Notes: generated by a model not told the origin, from the letters alone. DNA of 64,000 bases from Lachnospiraceae bacterium (GCA_015056925.1 SVFJ01000001.1:55933-119932); one strand, 5' to 3'; counted from the stretch's first letter, positions 36,818 through 47,866 are shown. Translations and numbers: made by a program.

Positions 36818-37303
36818 TTACTTGTTATTAATATAATTAATCAATCCCTCTGCCTTAATAATCTTCTGCATAAACTCCGGGAACGGCTGGCCCTTATAGG
36901 TCTGGCCTGTTGTCTTATTGGTAATGATACCTGAATCAAAATCTACCTCAACCTCATCACCTGCCGAAATTGCCACAGCAGCCTCAGGACACTCAACGAT
37001 TGGAAGACCGATATTGATTGCATTACGATAGAAAATTCTTGCGAATGTCTCTGCGATTACACAGCTTACACCTGCCGCCTTAATAGCGATTGGTGCATGC
37101 TCTCTGGAAGAACCACATCCGAAATTCTTATTGGCAACAATAATGTCACCCTTCTTTACATTCTTAACGAAATCCTTATCAATATCCTCCATGCAGTGTG
37201 TTGCAAGCTCTGCAGGGTCAGAAGAATTTAAATATCTTGCAGGAATGATTACGTCTGTATCAACATTATCTCCATACTTAAATACGCTACCTGTTGCTTT
37301 CAT
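36818..37303 (-). CDS. leuD: 3-isopropylmalate dehydratase small subunit
   Basis: The swivelling small subunit of the isopropylmalate isomerase in leucine synthesis. At 161 residues it is the short LeuD form. [39 protein letters not shown] (the substrate-discriminating loop) and [15 protein letters not shown] are present. It lies 12 bp after leuC. Confidence 0.96.
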   Translation of the reverse strand: MKATGSVFKYGDNVDTDVIIPARYLNSSDPAELATHCMEDIDKDFVKNVKKGDIIVANKNFGCGSSREHAPIAIKAAGVSCVIAETFARIFYRNAINIGLPIVECPEAAVAISAGDEVEVDFDSGIITNKTTGQTYKGQPFPEFMQKIIKAEGLINYINNK

Positions 37304-37315
37304 AGTTGACCTCCA

Positions 37316-38578
37316 TTATAACTGGTTTGGGCTTGAAATCTTACCTGTGATAGCACTTGCAGCAGCTACTGCCGGGCTTGCAAGGTAAATCTCAGAATTA
37401 ATATGACCCATTCTTCCTACAAAGTTACGATTGGTTGTAGATACACAACGCTCGCCATCAGCAAGAATACCCATGTATCCGCCAAGACATGGTCCACAGG
37501 TTGGTGTGCTGACAACTGCTCCTGCCTGAATAAAGGTCTTAAGCAAACCCTCTTCCATAGCCTGCATATAAATAGCCTGTGTTGCAGGAATAATAATACA
37601 TCTCATACCCTTAGCAACGTGACGTCCCTCTAATACCTTAGCAGCGATACGAAGGTCATCAATTCTACCGTTTGTACATGAACCGATAACTACCTGGTCA
37701 ATCTTAACATCTTCCGTAATCTCATCGATTGTCTTTGTATTCTCAGGTAAATGAGGGAATGCAATTGTTGACTTCAATGTACTTAAATCAATTGTATACT
37801 CCTCATCATATACTGCATCCTCATCAGCCTCATATACTGTAAACTGTCTTGTTGAATGCTCCTTCATATATGCAATCGCCTTCTCATCAACAGGGAAAAT
37901 ACCATTCTTTCCACCTGCTTCGATAGCCATATTTGCAATAGTAAATCTGTCATCCATAGAAAGATTAGCAATACCATCTCCTACGAACTCCATAGACTTG
38001 TAAAGTGCTCCATCCACACCAATCATACCGATAATGTGAAGGATAACATCCTTACCGCTAACCCACTCAGGAAGCTTTCCTGTTAAGTTAAACTTAATTG
38101 CGCTCGGCACCTTGAACCAAGCCTTACCTGTTGCCATACCGGCAGCCATATCTGTACTACCAACACCGGTAGAAAATGCGCCAAGTGCACCATATGTACA
38201 TGTATGAGAATCTGCACCGATAATTACATCTCCCGCAACAGTAAGTCCCTTCTCAGGGAGAAGCGCATGCTCAATACCCATCTCACCAACCTCAAAATAA
38301 TTGGTAATCTGATTCTTAATTGCAAATTCTCTTACGCACTTACAATGCTCTGCTGACTTAATATCTTTATTTGGTACAAAATGGTCAGGTACAAGTGCAA
38401 TCTTATCCTTATGGAAGACACCTTCTACCTGCATCTTTTCCATTTCCTTAATCGCAACAGGACTTGTAATATCGTTACCAAGAACTAAATCTAAATCCGC
38501 TTCAATCAACTGGCCTGCTTCTACCGACTCAAGTCCTGCATGGGCAGCCAAAATCTTTTGCGTCATTGTCATTCCCAT
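37316..38578 (-). CDS. leuC: 3-isopropylmalate dehydratase large subunit
   Basis: The aconitase-like [4Fe-4S] subunit, 420 residues. The cluster cysteines are in VIGSCTNGR and [12 protein letters not shown], and [20 protein letters not shown] is the aconitase signature. The ATG has AGGAGG 8 bases upstream. leuC-leuD are divergent from a LysR gene and its operator at 38730-38750. leuA and leuB are not nearby. Confidence 0.97.
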   Translation of the reverse strand: MGMTMTQKILAAHAGLESVEAGQLIEADLDLVLGNDITSPVAIKEMEKMQVEGVFHKDKIALVPDHFVPNKDIKSAEHCKCVREFAIKNQITNYFEVGEMGIEHALLPEKGLTVAGDVIIGADSHTCTYGALGAFSTGVGSTDMAAGMATGKAWFKVPSAIKFNLTGKLPEWVSGKDVILHIIGMIGVDGALYKSMEFVGDGIANLSMDDRFTIANMAIEAGGKNGIFPVDEKAIAYMKEHSTRQFTVYEADEDAVYDEEYTIDLSTLKSTIAFPHLPENTKTIDEITEDVKIDQVVIGSCTNGRIDDLRIAAKVLEGRHVAKGMRCIIIPATQAIYMQAMEEGLLKTFIQAGAVVSTPTCGPCLGGYMGILADGERCVSTTNRNFVGRMGHINSEIYLASPAVAAASAITGKISSPNQL

Positions 38579-38681
38579 TGTCTATTCCTCCTGTTATTTC
38601 ATTATAAAAGTGTATGCTCGTGTATTTTTGATTCAAAGGGCTGTATGCCGCACTTATGTGCACCCTTTTTGAACTTTCATT

Positions 38682-38687
38682 ATCATA
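38682..38687 (-). promoter_or_regulatory. Likely -10 element of the leuC-leuD promoter
   Basis: Minus-strand TATGAT at 38682-38687 with only a poor -35 (TTTCAA, 18 bp upstream), as expected for a LysR-activated promoter. The operator centre at 38740 would fall about 65 bp upstream of the transcription start. Confidence 0.45.
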
Positions 38688-38729
38688 TCATACTTATTAA
38701 CATAATTGAAATACATATATTTTATATTT

Positions 38730-38750
38730 ACTATAACCACAAGTTATAGT
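38730..38750. promoter_or_regulatory. LysR-type operator between leuC and lysR
   Basis: Perfect 8-bp arms ACTATAAC/GTTATAGT around 5 bp, containing the T-N11-A core of LysR-family sites. A second imperfect inverted repeat (TATAACC...GTTGTATA) lies at 38763-38785, nearer the regulator gene. Confidence 0.7.
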
Positions 38751-38817
38751 AAAATATCTTTATATAACCAACAGTTAGTTGTATAAAACTTTTTTAATAT
38801 CCACGAAAGGATTACAT

Positions 38818-39735
38818 ATGAATCAAAATTTATCATCCTACCATGTTTTTTATACAGTAGCCGGAACCGGAAACATATCCGCTGCCTCCAAAGCTCTTTT
38901 TATCAGCCAGCCGGCTGTCACCAAAGCAATACAACGCCTTGAAGAAAACCTTGGTGTCACGCTCTTTAAACGTAGCTCGCGCGGTGTGTCTCTGACACAT
39001 GAAGGCAATATTCTCTACGAACGCCTGCAAGAAGCTTTTCATGCCATCGAGCTTGGCGAAGAACAACTCCGTTACGAAACCAATCAGGACATCAGCCATC
39101 TGACCATCGGCGTCAGTACTACACTTTGCAAATACCTTTTGTTGCCCTACTTGAAGGACTTTGTGCGTCAGAATCCGCATATCAGAATTTCCATCGCCTG
39201 CCAGCCTACCTATCAGACCTTGCAGGCATTAGAGGAAAGCAACATCGACATCGGCCTGGTCGGCGAGCCGGACTTAGCCTTCCCATACACCTTTTCCAAG
39301 GTACAGGCAATCAATGACACCTTTGTTGCAACACAAAGCTATCTGGACAATCTAAAAATACGAACAGGATTAGATTACCATCAGGCGGCTAATTCGAAGC
39401 ATCTTTTCAAAGAAGCCACTCTCATGCTTATAGACAGCAACAATCTTTCCCGCCGTTATGCCGACCAGTACATTTTAACCAACGGTCTTCAAGCAGGTAA
39501 TATCATCGAAGTGTCTACTATGGATTTACTCATCGAGTTTGCTTCCGTGGGACTTGGGATTGCCTGTGTAATTAGAAATTTTGTAGAAAAGGAGCTTAAG
39601 AACGGAACACTCATCGAAATTCCTGTTCCTATTATCATTTCCAAACGAAACATTGGCTTCGTATACCGGGACAAAACATTTTCCAACCCTGCCATACAAA
39701 CCTTTTTAGATTATTATCAACATACACAGAGCTGA
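38818..39735 (+). CDS. LysR-family transcriptional regulator
   Basis: A 305-residue regulator. The winged helix-turn-helix is at the N-terminus (SYHVFYTVAGTGNISAASKALF, SQPAVTKAIQRLEENLGVTLF), followed by a periplasmic-binding-like effector domain from about residue 90. The ATG is chosen because GAAAGGA is 6 bases upstream. It is divergent from leuC-leuD with a clear operator between them, so it likely controls those genes and itself. The co-inducer is unknown; a leucine-pathway intermediate is the natural guess. Confidence 0.9.
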   Translation: MNQNLSSYHVFYTVAGTGNISAASKALFISQPAVTKAIQRLEENLGVTLFKRSSRGVSLTHEGNILYERLQEAFHAIELGEEQLRYETNQDISHLTIGVSTTLCKYLLLPYLKDFVRQNPHIRISIACQPTYQTLQALEESNIDIGLVGEPDLAFPYTFSKVQAINDTFVATQSYLDNLKIRTGLDYHQAANSKHLFKEATLMLIDSNNLSRRYADQYILTNGLQAGNIIEVSTMDLLIEFASVGLGIACVIRNFVEKELKNGTLIEIPVPIIISKRNIGFVYRDKTFSNPAIQTFLDYYQHTQS

Positions 39736-39756
39736 TTTGGTTTACAATACTTCGTT

Positions 39757-39812
39757 AAGTGCTTGTTTTATCTGAACAATGACGTGTTCTTTATGAAATA
39801 GGCACTTTTTTT
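39757..39812 (+). terminator. Terminator after the lysR gene
   Basis: A long hairpin (AAGTGC...GCACTT outer arms with a paired AT-rich middle, loop near 39778) followed by seven T residues. Confidence 0.75.
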
Positions 39813-39832
39813 ACTTCTTTTTATTCTATAAA

Positions 39833-39854
39833 ATGTTATAATATTTTATAACAT
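39833..39854. promoter_or_regulatory. AT-rich palindrome upstream of a chemoreceptor gene
   Basis: Perfect 9-bp arms ATGTTATAA/TTATAACAT around TATT, about 60 bp before the start codon. It could hold a -10 element (TTATAA) and act as an operator. Confidence 0.4.
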
Positions 39855-39913
39855 ATGCGCATTTTAACAAACAATAGCGTAAAAATTATAGAAATTGTAG
39901 AGAGGTGCTATTT

Positions 39914-42376
39914 ATGAAAGGAATAACTCCCCCAAAATTTAAATTACCTAAGAAAAACCCACCATCCCCTTCAACGGAGGGCTTAACTGCAAATACAAGT
40001 TCCACACAAGCTTTTGCTGAAACGGCCACAGATGTTGCTGCAACTGATGCTCAAGCAAAAGAAAAAAAACCTTTATTTTGCAAAAAAGAAAAGTTAGCCA
40101 AAGAAAAACCCGCCAAAGAAAAAAAGATAAAAGAAAAAGTTCCTAAGCAACCGGGTGAAAAGAAGAAATTACAGCTTCCTGATTTAAAAGAAAAGTTTGC
40201 TGCTTTTTCAAAATCAGAAAAAAATAAGACGGACAGCGTGAACAAGAAAAAAATTATACTTCCGCCTAAGGTTGCTGCTATTCTATCAAAAGTGAAGGAT
40301 ATTCTGATTAATAAAATATTTTCAGGTAAAAGTATTATGGGAAGTCTTATGACCATCTCCATTTTGCCGGTAATTTTAATGCTTATTCTGGGTGTTGCAT
40401 CATACAAAACGGCTTCTAACGCAATCCTGAATCAATGTAAAGAATCGGCTATGGCTACTGTTTCGGCTGCTGCGGATTACTTCTCAGTAATTTGCGACTC
40501 CGTATCTGCCAAAGGTGCCGAATTAGTAACCAACAAAACCGTTTCAGACTATTATGAAAACTATGATATGAAAAGCGAAACAGCTGCAGATGATTTAAGT
40601 ACCGTAAAAGTTATTATGAGTCAGATGAAAGCTGCGAATAAATATTTATACAGTTATACGATTATTCCTAACGAAGGCAAGCTGGTTACTTCATTAACCG
40701 GTGCCCTTCCGGATGACCATTACAATGTATACCTTGCTTCTTCCGAAGGACAATTCTTAAACAAGGATAAAAAGACCCGTTCCGGTTGGCTTGGTTATCA
40801 TACCTTCGTTGATGAAAATATCAAAGCTGATAACAACAGCTACTCATTTGCATATGTTCAGGAATTTTTAAAGGCTGATGCGACACTGGTTCTCGATATT
40901 GATATCAACATTGTAAAAGATATGCTTTTCGGTCTTGATACCGGTGACGAAAGTATCAAAGCACTGGTTTCAACAGACGGTCGTGAAATCGGCGTCATCC
41001 AGGGGCAGGAAGCCTTATATAACATCAACGGAAACGGCGAAAGCTGGTTCGTAGGCCACGACCATTATACAAAGAGCTTAGAAGTCGGTGAAGCAGAAAG
41101 CCGTACCGTTCGTATCAAAGGCAAGAAATATGAATACTTCTACTCGCCTGTCGGTTCAACAGGCATTGCTCTCTGTGCTCTCGTACCACAGGATATTCTG
41201 CTTGCAGATGCAAAAGCAATCAGCTTAGTTACCATTCTCATGGTTGCTATCGCTTCTGTCGTTGCTCTCGGCGCAGGTTCCATGATTGCAAACGGTATCA
41301 AGAGTACAGTTAAAAATCTTGTAAACGGCTTAAAAAAAGTAGAACAGGGAAATCTATCCATGAACTTCACCACAACCCGTAAGGATGAATTCAAACTATT
41401 AAATGATAGCTTGAACAATACCTTATCAGGTATTCGTGCTCTCTTAGTTGAAACACAACAGTTTGGTGATAAGGTTAATCAGATGTCCGTAGACCTTACA
41501 GAACGAACCTCAGACATCAATACTTCTATGCTGGAAATCTTAAAGGCTGTGGAAGAGGTCGCCCAAGGTACTCAGACTCAGGCAGAAGAAACTGATAGTA
41601 GCCACCAGAGAATGGATGACCTTGCCAATAATATGAATGATGTCTATGGAAAAACACAGGCAATCGAAAGCCTTGCCGGTGAAGTTATGAACGCTGTTGA
41701 TAAGGGTCAGGTAATCGTAGATGGTATTCAGTCTCAGGCAGATGCTACATCCGAAATCACGATGACCTTAAGCAAGGAAATCGAAGAGGTAAATGTTCAC
41801 TCTATCGAAATCAAAAATATTGTCAACGTAATTGACGGCATCGCAGGTCAGACCAATCTCCTGTCACTTAATGCTTCAATTGAAGCCGCACGTGCCGGTG
41901 AACATGGTAGAGGTTTCTCCGTTGTCGCCGAAGAAATCAGAAAGCTTGCTGACCAATCCAAGGAGTCAAGTAAACAGATTCAGGAAATCATCAAGAGTAT
42001 CACACAGGCAACGGAACGTACACTAAACTCTGCAAATCAAACACAAACGCAAGTACAGGAGCAGGTACACCAGTTCCGTGATACTGTAGAAATCTTTAAA
42101 CAGATTAAAAATTGCGCTATTGCATTAATTGATGAATTAAATCTGGCAGTAAATAACATGAAAGAGGTTAATCATCAGACAGAAGATGTTGGTGATTCAC
42201 TCCGCAACATCGCAGCAATTTCAGAAGAATCAGCTGCGTCCATTCAAGAGGTTACAGCTACCGTCAATACACAGACACAAATGGTATCTTATCTTATGAA
42301 TGAAGCCACAGCTTTATCCGAGCAGATTGCCGTATTAAATGAATCCATGGAGAAATTCGCAATAGATGAAGAATAA
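39914..42376 (+). CDS. Methyl-accepting chemotaxis protein with long Lys-rich cytoplasmic N-terminus
   Basis: An 820-residue chemoreceptor. The first 135 residues are soluble, rich in K/E/P/A ([16 protein letters not shown]) and precede TM1 (about 140-165). A dCache-like extracellular domain (about 170-420) contains [15 protein letters not shown]2 is near 430-455, then HAMP and the signalling bundle with [25 protein letters not shown]. The ATG follows AGAGGTG by 6 bases. The long cytoplasmic N-terminus before TM1 is unusual for this family. Confidence 0.93.
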   Translation: MKGITPPKFKLPKKNPPSPSTEGLTANTSSTQAFAETATDVAATDAQAKEKKPLFCKKEKLAKEKPAKEKKIKEKVPKQPGEKKKLQLPDLKEKFAAFSKSEKNKTDSVNKKKIILPPKVAAILSKVKDILINKIFSGKSIMGSLMTISILPVILMLILGVASYKTASNAILNQCKESAMATVSAAADYFSVICDSVSAKGAELVTNKTVSDYYENYDMKSETAADDLSTVKVIMSQMKAANKYLYSYTIIPNEGKLVTSLTGALPDDHYNVYLASSEGQFLNKDKKTRSGWLGYHTFVDENIKADNNSYSFAYVQEFLKADATLVLDIDINIVKDMLFGLDTGDESIKALVSTDGREIGVIQGQEALYNINGNGESWFVGHDHYTKSLEVGEAESRTVRIKGKKYEYFYSPVGSTGIALCALVPQDILLADAKAISLVTILMVAIASVVALGAGSMIANGIKSTVKNLVNGLKKVEQGNLSMNFTTTRKDEFKLLNDSLNNTLSGIRALLVETQQFGDKVNQMSVDLTERTSDINTSMLEILKAVEEVAQGTQTQAEETDSSHQRMDDLANNMNDVYGKTQAIESLAGEVMNAVDKGQVIVDGIQSQADATSEITMTLSKEIEEVNVHSIEIKNIVNVIDGIAGQTNLLSLNASIEAARAGEHGRGFSVVAEEIRKLADQSKESSKQIQEIIKSITQATERTLNSANQTQTQVQEQVHQFRDTVEIFKQIKNCAIALIDELNLAVNNMKEVNHQTEDVGDSLRNIAAISEESAASIQEVTATVNTQTQMVSYLMNEATALSEQIAVLNESMEKFAIDEE

Positions 42377-42378
42377 AT

Positions 42379-42413
42379 AAAACCTTGAAGTCTTCTACAG
42401 ACTTCAAGGTTTT
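42379..42413. terminator. Bidirectional terminator between the chemoreceptor and ilvC
   Basis: Perfect 14-bp stem AAAACCTTGAAGTC/GACTTCAAGGTTTT with an 8-base loop between convergent genes, T-rich after it. Confidence 0.9.
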
Positions 42414-42426
42414 CTCTTTTTCTAAA

Positions 42427-43485
<1,059 letters not shown>

Positions 43486-43516
43486 TTAATCGAATGGACC
43501 TAAGTCCAATTGCTTA

Positions 43517-44014
43517 CTAGAGATAAACTACATCCTCTGAGCCTCTTCCAAGACCTGCGATACCTGTTCTTGCAATCTCAAGAATCTCATAATCCTGAAC
43601 CAATGCGATAAAAGCATCAATCTTAGACTGGTCACCTGTCAGCTCTACAATCAAGCTGTCAACATTCACATCAACAATCTTTGCTCTGAATACCTCTGCC
43701 ATCGAGAAAAGACCCTGTCTTGTCTCCTGTGTAGAACGTACCTTAATCAGGCAAAGCTCTCTGTAAACACTCTTGTCAGCCTCAAGCTCACGAATGTCTC
43801 TTACGTCTACAAGCTTTGCAACCTGCTTCTCAATCTGCTCAAGAACATCCTCGTCACCTGATGTCACGATGGTAATTCTTGTATACTTGGTATCTGCGGT
43901 TGCACCTGCTGTAATACTTTCAATATTATAGCCACGTCTGGAAAACAGTCCTGAAATACGACTGAGTACACCAGCGTTATTATCTACCAAAAGCTGGAAG
44001 ACCTTCTTTTGCAT
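43517..44014 (-). CDS. ilvN: Acetolactate synthase small (regulatory) subunit, copy 1
   Basis: A 165-residue regulatory subunit with an N-terminal ACT domain (FQLLVDNNAGVLSRISGLFSRRGYNIESI) and the C-terminal IlvH-type domain (RQGLFSMAEVFRAKIVDV). It binds valine and controls the large subunit. It lies 64 bp after a second, divergent small-subunit gene and 64 bp before ilvC. Confidence 0.95.
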   Translation of the reverse strand: MQKKVFQLLVDNNAGVLSRISGLFSRRGYNIESITAGATADTKYTRITIVTSGDEDVLEQIEKQVAKLVDVRDIRELEADKSVYRELCLIKVRSTQETRQGLFSMAEVFRAKIVDVNVDSLIVELTGDQSKIDAFIALVQDYEILEIARTGIAGLGRGSEDVVYL

Positions 44015-44078
44015 AAAAATACACTCCTTTTGCGCAAATTATGCGCTGCATACGTTTTTCATTGTAACAACTCTTATT

Positions 44079-44561
44079 CTAGTTGTCAATACATTTAGGA
44101 AGAGCAAGTGTACCTGTTCTTGCTACTTCTACGATACTGATTGATTTCATCATATCAAGCATAACCTTAATTCTCTCAGGCATATCACAAATCTGAATCA
44201 TCATGGTTGAATGTGACATATCTACAATCTCTGCCTTCATAATCTCACAAATTTCCATGATATCTCTTCTGTTGTTACGATTATACTTAACCTTAATTAA
44301 CATCAGTTCTCTGCTGATACTGTCCTTCTCTTCAAAAGTCTTAACCTTAATGATATCAATCTTCTTATTAAGCTGTTTCTCTATCTGCTCTATTGTCCTC
44401 TGATTACCACTGCTGACAATTGTCATACAGGATACTTCAGGGTCATCTGTTTCACCTACTACAAGACTATCAATATTGTAGCTTCTTCTGGAAAACAGTC
44501 CCGCCACCTTACCGAGGACACCGGCTCTATTCTCTACTAATACAGAATATATTCTCTTCAT
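44079..44561 (-). CDS. ilvH: Acetolactate synthase small (regulatory) subunit, copy 2
   Basis: A 160-residue paralogue of the neighbouring small subunit: ACT domain YSVLVENRAGVLGKVAGLFSRRSYNIDSL, then RELMLIKVKYNRNNRRDIMEICEIMKAEIVDM. It shares the fold but differs at many positions from copy 1, so it is an old duplication rather than a recent one. It directly follows ilvB (15 bp). The symbol is given by analogy with ilvN/ilvH and is not certain. Confidence 0.9.
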   Translation of the reverse strand: MKRIYSVLVENRAGVLGKVAGLFSRRSYNIDSLVVGETDDPEVSCMTIVSSGNQRTIEQIEKQLNKKIDIIKVKTFEEKDSISRELMLIKVKYNRNNRRDIMEICEIMKAEIVDMSHSTMMIQICDMPERIKVMLDMMKSISIVEVARTGTLALPKCIDN

Positions 44562-44576
44562 ATTTATGCGTCCTCC

Positions 44577-46202
44577 TTATACCAAATCCATTGGGTCAAT
44601 CAGACATTCCATCAGCATAGTATTATCCTTGGCAAGGAACTCCTGAATCTTTGCTTTGGCATCTGTCATATTCTCCACACGAATAAACGGTATATTATAT
44701 GCTGCCGAAAGCTTCTCCAAATCAGGTGTGCCATCCTTAATATCAACAACCGAATAATTATCCTTATAAGTAAAATGCTGATACTGTCTAACCATACCCA
44801 GATAGTTATTCTTCAGAACAATAATCTTAACAGGAATGTCATGCTGCATGATAGTAGCCAGCTCCATCATAGACATCTGGAACGAACCGTCTCCGCATAC
44901 TGCAATAACCTGCTTAGACATATCACCACGCTTTGCACCCATAGCCGCTGGAATCGAATATCCCATAGTACCCATACCGCCTGAAGTCAGGAATCGACCT
45001 TCCTTCACAATATGATATCCACAGGACCAAATCTGATTCTGTCCAACGTCCGCAACATATACAGCATCACTCTGCATCTCCTCAGAAAGCATGGTAATAA
45101 AGGCTGCCGGGTCTACATAGTTCTCATCAGGAGTACGCTTCTTCACCATAGTCGCACGATACTCTTCCAAGGTCTTAATCCACTCATCATGCTCACAGCT
45201 AAACTCCTGCTCAAGGAAATCCTGCATAATATGCTTCGCATCTCCTACAAGCGGAATTGAAGGTCCGCAATTCTTACCTATCTCAACAGGGTCTACATCA
45301 ATATGTACCAAAACCTTATTCTCAGTAATCAAATCCGGCTGGCTGATAGCTCTATCTGCTACTCTGGCACCTACCATAATAATCAAATCAGACTCATTCA
45401 TAGCACGATTCGCATATGCTTTACCATTATTCCCCACCATACCAAAGTACATCTCGTCCATAGTTGGCATAGCACCTATTCCCATCATTGTAGAAACAAC
45501 CGGAATTCTATGTCTGCGTGAGAATTCTCTAAGTTCCTTGGTTGCATCACTCAAAAGCACACCACCACCTGCACAGATAACAGGTCTCTTAGCCTTCTCA
45601 AGTTCCTTAATCACCTTCTTAATCTGAACAAAATTACCCTTTACAGTAGGCTTATAGGTTCTTAAACTTACGCTCTCAGGATACTTAAAATTCTTAATAG
45701 TCGCATTCTGAATATCAATCGGAACATCTATCAATACAGGTCCCTTTCTTCCTGTACTTGCAATATGGAATGCCTCTTTAAAAATTCTCGGTATATCCTC
45801 TACCTTCTTTACCAAGTAACTATATTTTACAAAAGACTCAACAGCACCCGTAATATCTGCCTCCTGGAATACGTCACTTCCAATCTGTTCGCTGTTAACC
45901 TGTCCTGTAATACAAACCAAAGGAATGCTGTCTGCAAATGCTGTCGCAATACCTGTAATCAGATTTGTCGCACCCGGACCACTGGTAACTGCACATACCC
46001 CAACCTTGCCTGTGACTCGGGCCTCTCCGCTTGCTGCATGCGCAGCATTCTGTTCTGTCCTTACTAATATTGATTGGATGTCCGAATCAGTGATGCTGTT
46101 ATAAAATGGGCAAATAGCCACACCCGGATAACCATATACCGTGGTAACACCTTCTAACTCAAGACATTTCACCATAGCGTCAGCGCCGATCATAATGTTC
46201 AC
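44577..46202 (-). CDS. ilvB: Acetolactate synthase large (catalytic) subunit
   Basis: The ThDP enzyme condensing two pyruvates to acetolactate. GADAMVKCLELEGVTTVYGYPG at the start with the ThDP-activating Glu in LVRTEQNAAHAASGEAR, and the ThDP motif GDGSFQMSMMELATIMQHDIPVK-I-LKNN near the C-terminus. A GTG start is used because AAGGA lies 5 bases upstream; an ATG three codons later (46193) is 14 bases from the same site. First gene of ilvB-ilvH-ilvN-ilvC. Confidence 0.96.
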   Translation of the reverse strand: MNIMIGADAMVKCLELEGVTTVYGYPGVAICPFYNSITDSDIQSILVRTEQNAAHAASGEARVTGKVGVCAVTSGPGATNLITGIATAFADSIPLVCITGQVNSEQIGSDVFQEADITGAVESFVKYSYLVKKVEDIPRIFKEAFHIASTGRKGPVLIDVPIDIQNATIKNFKYPESVSLRTYKPTVKGNFVQIKKVIKELEKAKRPVICAGGGVLLSDATKELREFSRRHRIPVVSTMMGIGAMPTMDEMYFGMVGNNGKAYANRAMNESDLIIMVGARVADRAISQPDLITENKVLVHIDVDPVEIGKNCGPSIPLVGDAKHIMQDFLEQEFSCEHDEWIKTLEEYRATMVKKRTPDENYVDPAAFITMLSEEMQSDAVYVADVGQNQIWSCGYHIVKEGRFLTSGGMGTMGYSIPAAMGAKRGDMSKQVIAVCGDGSFQMSMMELATIMQHDIPVKIIVLKNNYLGMVRQYQHFTYKDNYSVVDIKDGTPDLEKLSAAYNIPFIRVENMTDAKAKIQEFLAKDNTMLMECLIDPMDLV

Positions 46203-46270
46203 TCTTATCCTTTCTTGTTTCCTCATTCTGTACATTTTCAAATAATATCTTAAAAATATACATATTTATA

Positions 46271-46303
46271 ATTATACATAATCCATGGTTTTAAGTAAAC
46301 CAT
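46271..46303 (-). promoter_or_regulatory. ilvB promoter with overlapping palindrome
   Basis: Minus-strand TTTACT (46294-46299), 17-bp spacer, TATAAT (46271-46276). A 19-bp palindrome with arms ATGGTTT/AAACCAT (46285-46303) covers the -35, a position suited to repression. It does not match the CodY consensus. Confidence 0.65.
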
Positions 46304-46471
46304 TAATTATTTATTTTCCATTTATTGGTTTTTCTTTTGACAATTTCATTTTACGCATTATCGCACAAGACTCGAAACAAGTTTTGTTGCAAGATTTGTT
46401 GATTTTGGTCAAATAATATGATACATTAAAATAATAAATTGTAGTACTTTAGAAGGGTTGGTTACAAAACA

Positions 46472-46987
46472 ATGAACCGCAAAATTAATATCATCATTTT
46501 GATAAGCATATTAGCGCTCGGGCTTACCGGGTGTGGCTATAAAACTGAGGAAGAAAAAGCACTCGCCAACTTCTCCAGTTCCATTTCAAGCTTTACCAAT
46601 ACTATCTTAAGCATTGATATGCAGATGAACGAGCTTGATGTAACTGACGAAAATGCTTGTGCAGATTTGCTGATGATGCTTGATAATTTAGATAAAGAGT
46701 TCCAGTCACTTGCTGAGTTATCTGTTCCGGAGCAGTACTTAAGTATCGAGAAGTTAGCCGATGAGGCCAGCGATAACATGTCTATCGCCGTATCCTACTT
46801 CCACTCCGCATATGAGGCAGCCACATTCGATGCTGTTGATGCTGATGTCGCTCACCAGTATTATGAAAGAGCAATGACTCGTATTGAATATATCGGATAT
46901 GTTTTAACCGGAGATATTCCGGAAGATGAGAATGTCATTATTCACGAAACTTCTGATGATGGAATTATTGATAGGTTTATTCATTAA
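46472..46987 (+). CDS. Lipoprotein, function unknown
   Basis: A 171-residue secreted lipoprotein. The signal peptide has the lipobox LTGC with Cys22 as the lipidation site (hydrophobic core residues 6-18). The mature part is acidic and helical, with no domain I recognise. It diverges from ilvB with about 230 bp between starts and converges on a Sel1-repeat gene. GAAGGG lies rather far (14 bases) before the ATG. Confidence 0.75.
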   Translation: MNRKINIIILISILALGLTGCGYKTEEEKALANFSSSISSFTNTILSIDMQMNELDVTDENACADLLMMLDNLDKEFQSLAELSVPEQYLSIEKLADEASDNMSIAVSYFHSAYEAATFDAVDADVAHQYYERAMTRIEYIGYVLTGDIPEDENVIIHETSDDGIIDRFIH

Positions 46988-46995
46988 TATAAACA

Positions 46996-47032
46996 TATAG
47001 AAAGGTGTTGCAGGTCTGGCAACACCTTTCTA
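46996..47032. terminator. Bidirectional terminator between lipoprotein and Sel1-repeat genes
   Basis: Perfect 15-bp stem ATAGAAAGGTGTTGC/GCAACACCTTTCTAT with a 7-base loop, T-rich on the right. Confidence 0.92.
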
Positions 47033-47037
47033 TTATT

Positions 47038-47763
47038 TTAATCCCTATCTATCGTCTGCACCTGTTCTTCCTTATTCCACGGGAAATATCTTGCATATGA
47101 ACTATCTGCCGAAGAATAATGAACCAGCAAATACACCAATCCGCATACGCAAAGAAAACCTGTCGCAATCACAACCGCTGCAAAGGAAAAGCCTCTCTGT
47201 GTGTCTGCCATCTCTGCCTTTAACATTGCCAGCTGTGTATCAAAACGTCTGTCTATTTCATGCGCTTCCAGATAATATTCATATGCCTTCTTACGATTTC
47301 CACGCTTAGCTTCTGCCTCGCCAAGCTTCGCATAAGCATCAACCAAAACCGCTTCATTCGGCACCGATTTTTCTTCTATATTCTCCACAAAACAACGAAG
47401 ATACCTAATTGCTCTCGGAATATTTCTGGAGCATCCTGTTCCATACAAGGCTAACTGCCCCAATATATAGTATGCCTCTACATGACCACCCTTTGCTGCC
47501 TTCTTCGCATACTTATACGCATAGCAATAATCGACAATATTCTGTGCATTTGCAATATGCCAGCCGGCTGCCTTTAAAGCAGCCTCTGTATCTCCCTTGT
47601 CCGCTTGTGCCCTTAAAGCTTCACAAGAATCAGACTTTGCAATCGATTTACAAAGCGTATCCAACACATCCTCCTCGTCACCCTTAGTCCCGTCCTGTAA
47701 GCATGTTGTTATCAAACTCTCAATATCATCAAATAAATCATCTTCCATCTCTTGAATAACCAT
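47038..47763 (-). CDS. Sel1/TPR-repeat membrane protein
   Basis: A 241-residue protein. Sel1-like helical repeats span about residues 50-160 (EALRAQADKGDTEAALKAAGWH, YKYAKKAAKGGHVEAYYILGQLALYGTG), with a single membrane helix near residues 194-216 and a short outer tail. It probably presents a cytoplasmic repeat scaffold at the membrane. GGGGGGAG precedes the ATG. No partner is evident. Confidence 0.8.
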   Translation of the reverse strand: MVIQEMEDDLFDDIESLITTCLQDGTKGDEEDVLDTLCKSIAKSDSCEALRAQADKGDTEAALKAAGWHIANAQNIVDYCYAYKYAKKAAKGGHVEAYYILGQLALYGTGCSRNIPRAIRYLRCFVENIEEKSVPNEAVLVDAYAKLGEAEAKRGNRKKAYEYYLEAHEIDRRFDTQLAMLKAEMADTQRGFSFAAVVIATGFLCVCGLVYLLVHYSSADSSYARYFPWNKEEQVQTIDRD

Positions 47764-47827
47764 ACTCCCCCCATAACACGCACATCACCACACCATGACG
47801 GCTCTCATCTATTATCCATAATAAAGC

Positions 47828-47866
47828 GTACATAATTATTATACTATTAACCAATTATGTACACAA
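47828..47866 (-). promoter_or_regulatory. Promoter of the Sel1-repeat gene inside a perfect palindrome
   Basis: Minus-strand TTGTGT (47861-47866), 17-bp spacer, TATAAT (47838-47843). Perfect 10-bp arms GTACATAATT (47828-47837) and AATTATGTAC (47853-47862) flank the -10, as a repressor site would. Confidence 0.6.

Noticed and set aside
38833..39180. Minus-strand 115-codon frame inside lysR
   Set aside because: Shadow of the LysR coding frame; the plus-strand product has a clear helix-turn-helix.
46285..46303. CodY box at ilvB
   Set aside because: The palindrome ATGGTTT/AAACCAT does not resemble the AATTTTCWGAAAATT consensus.
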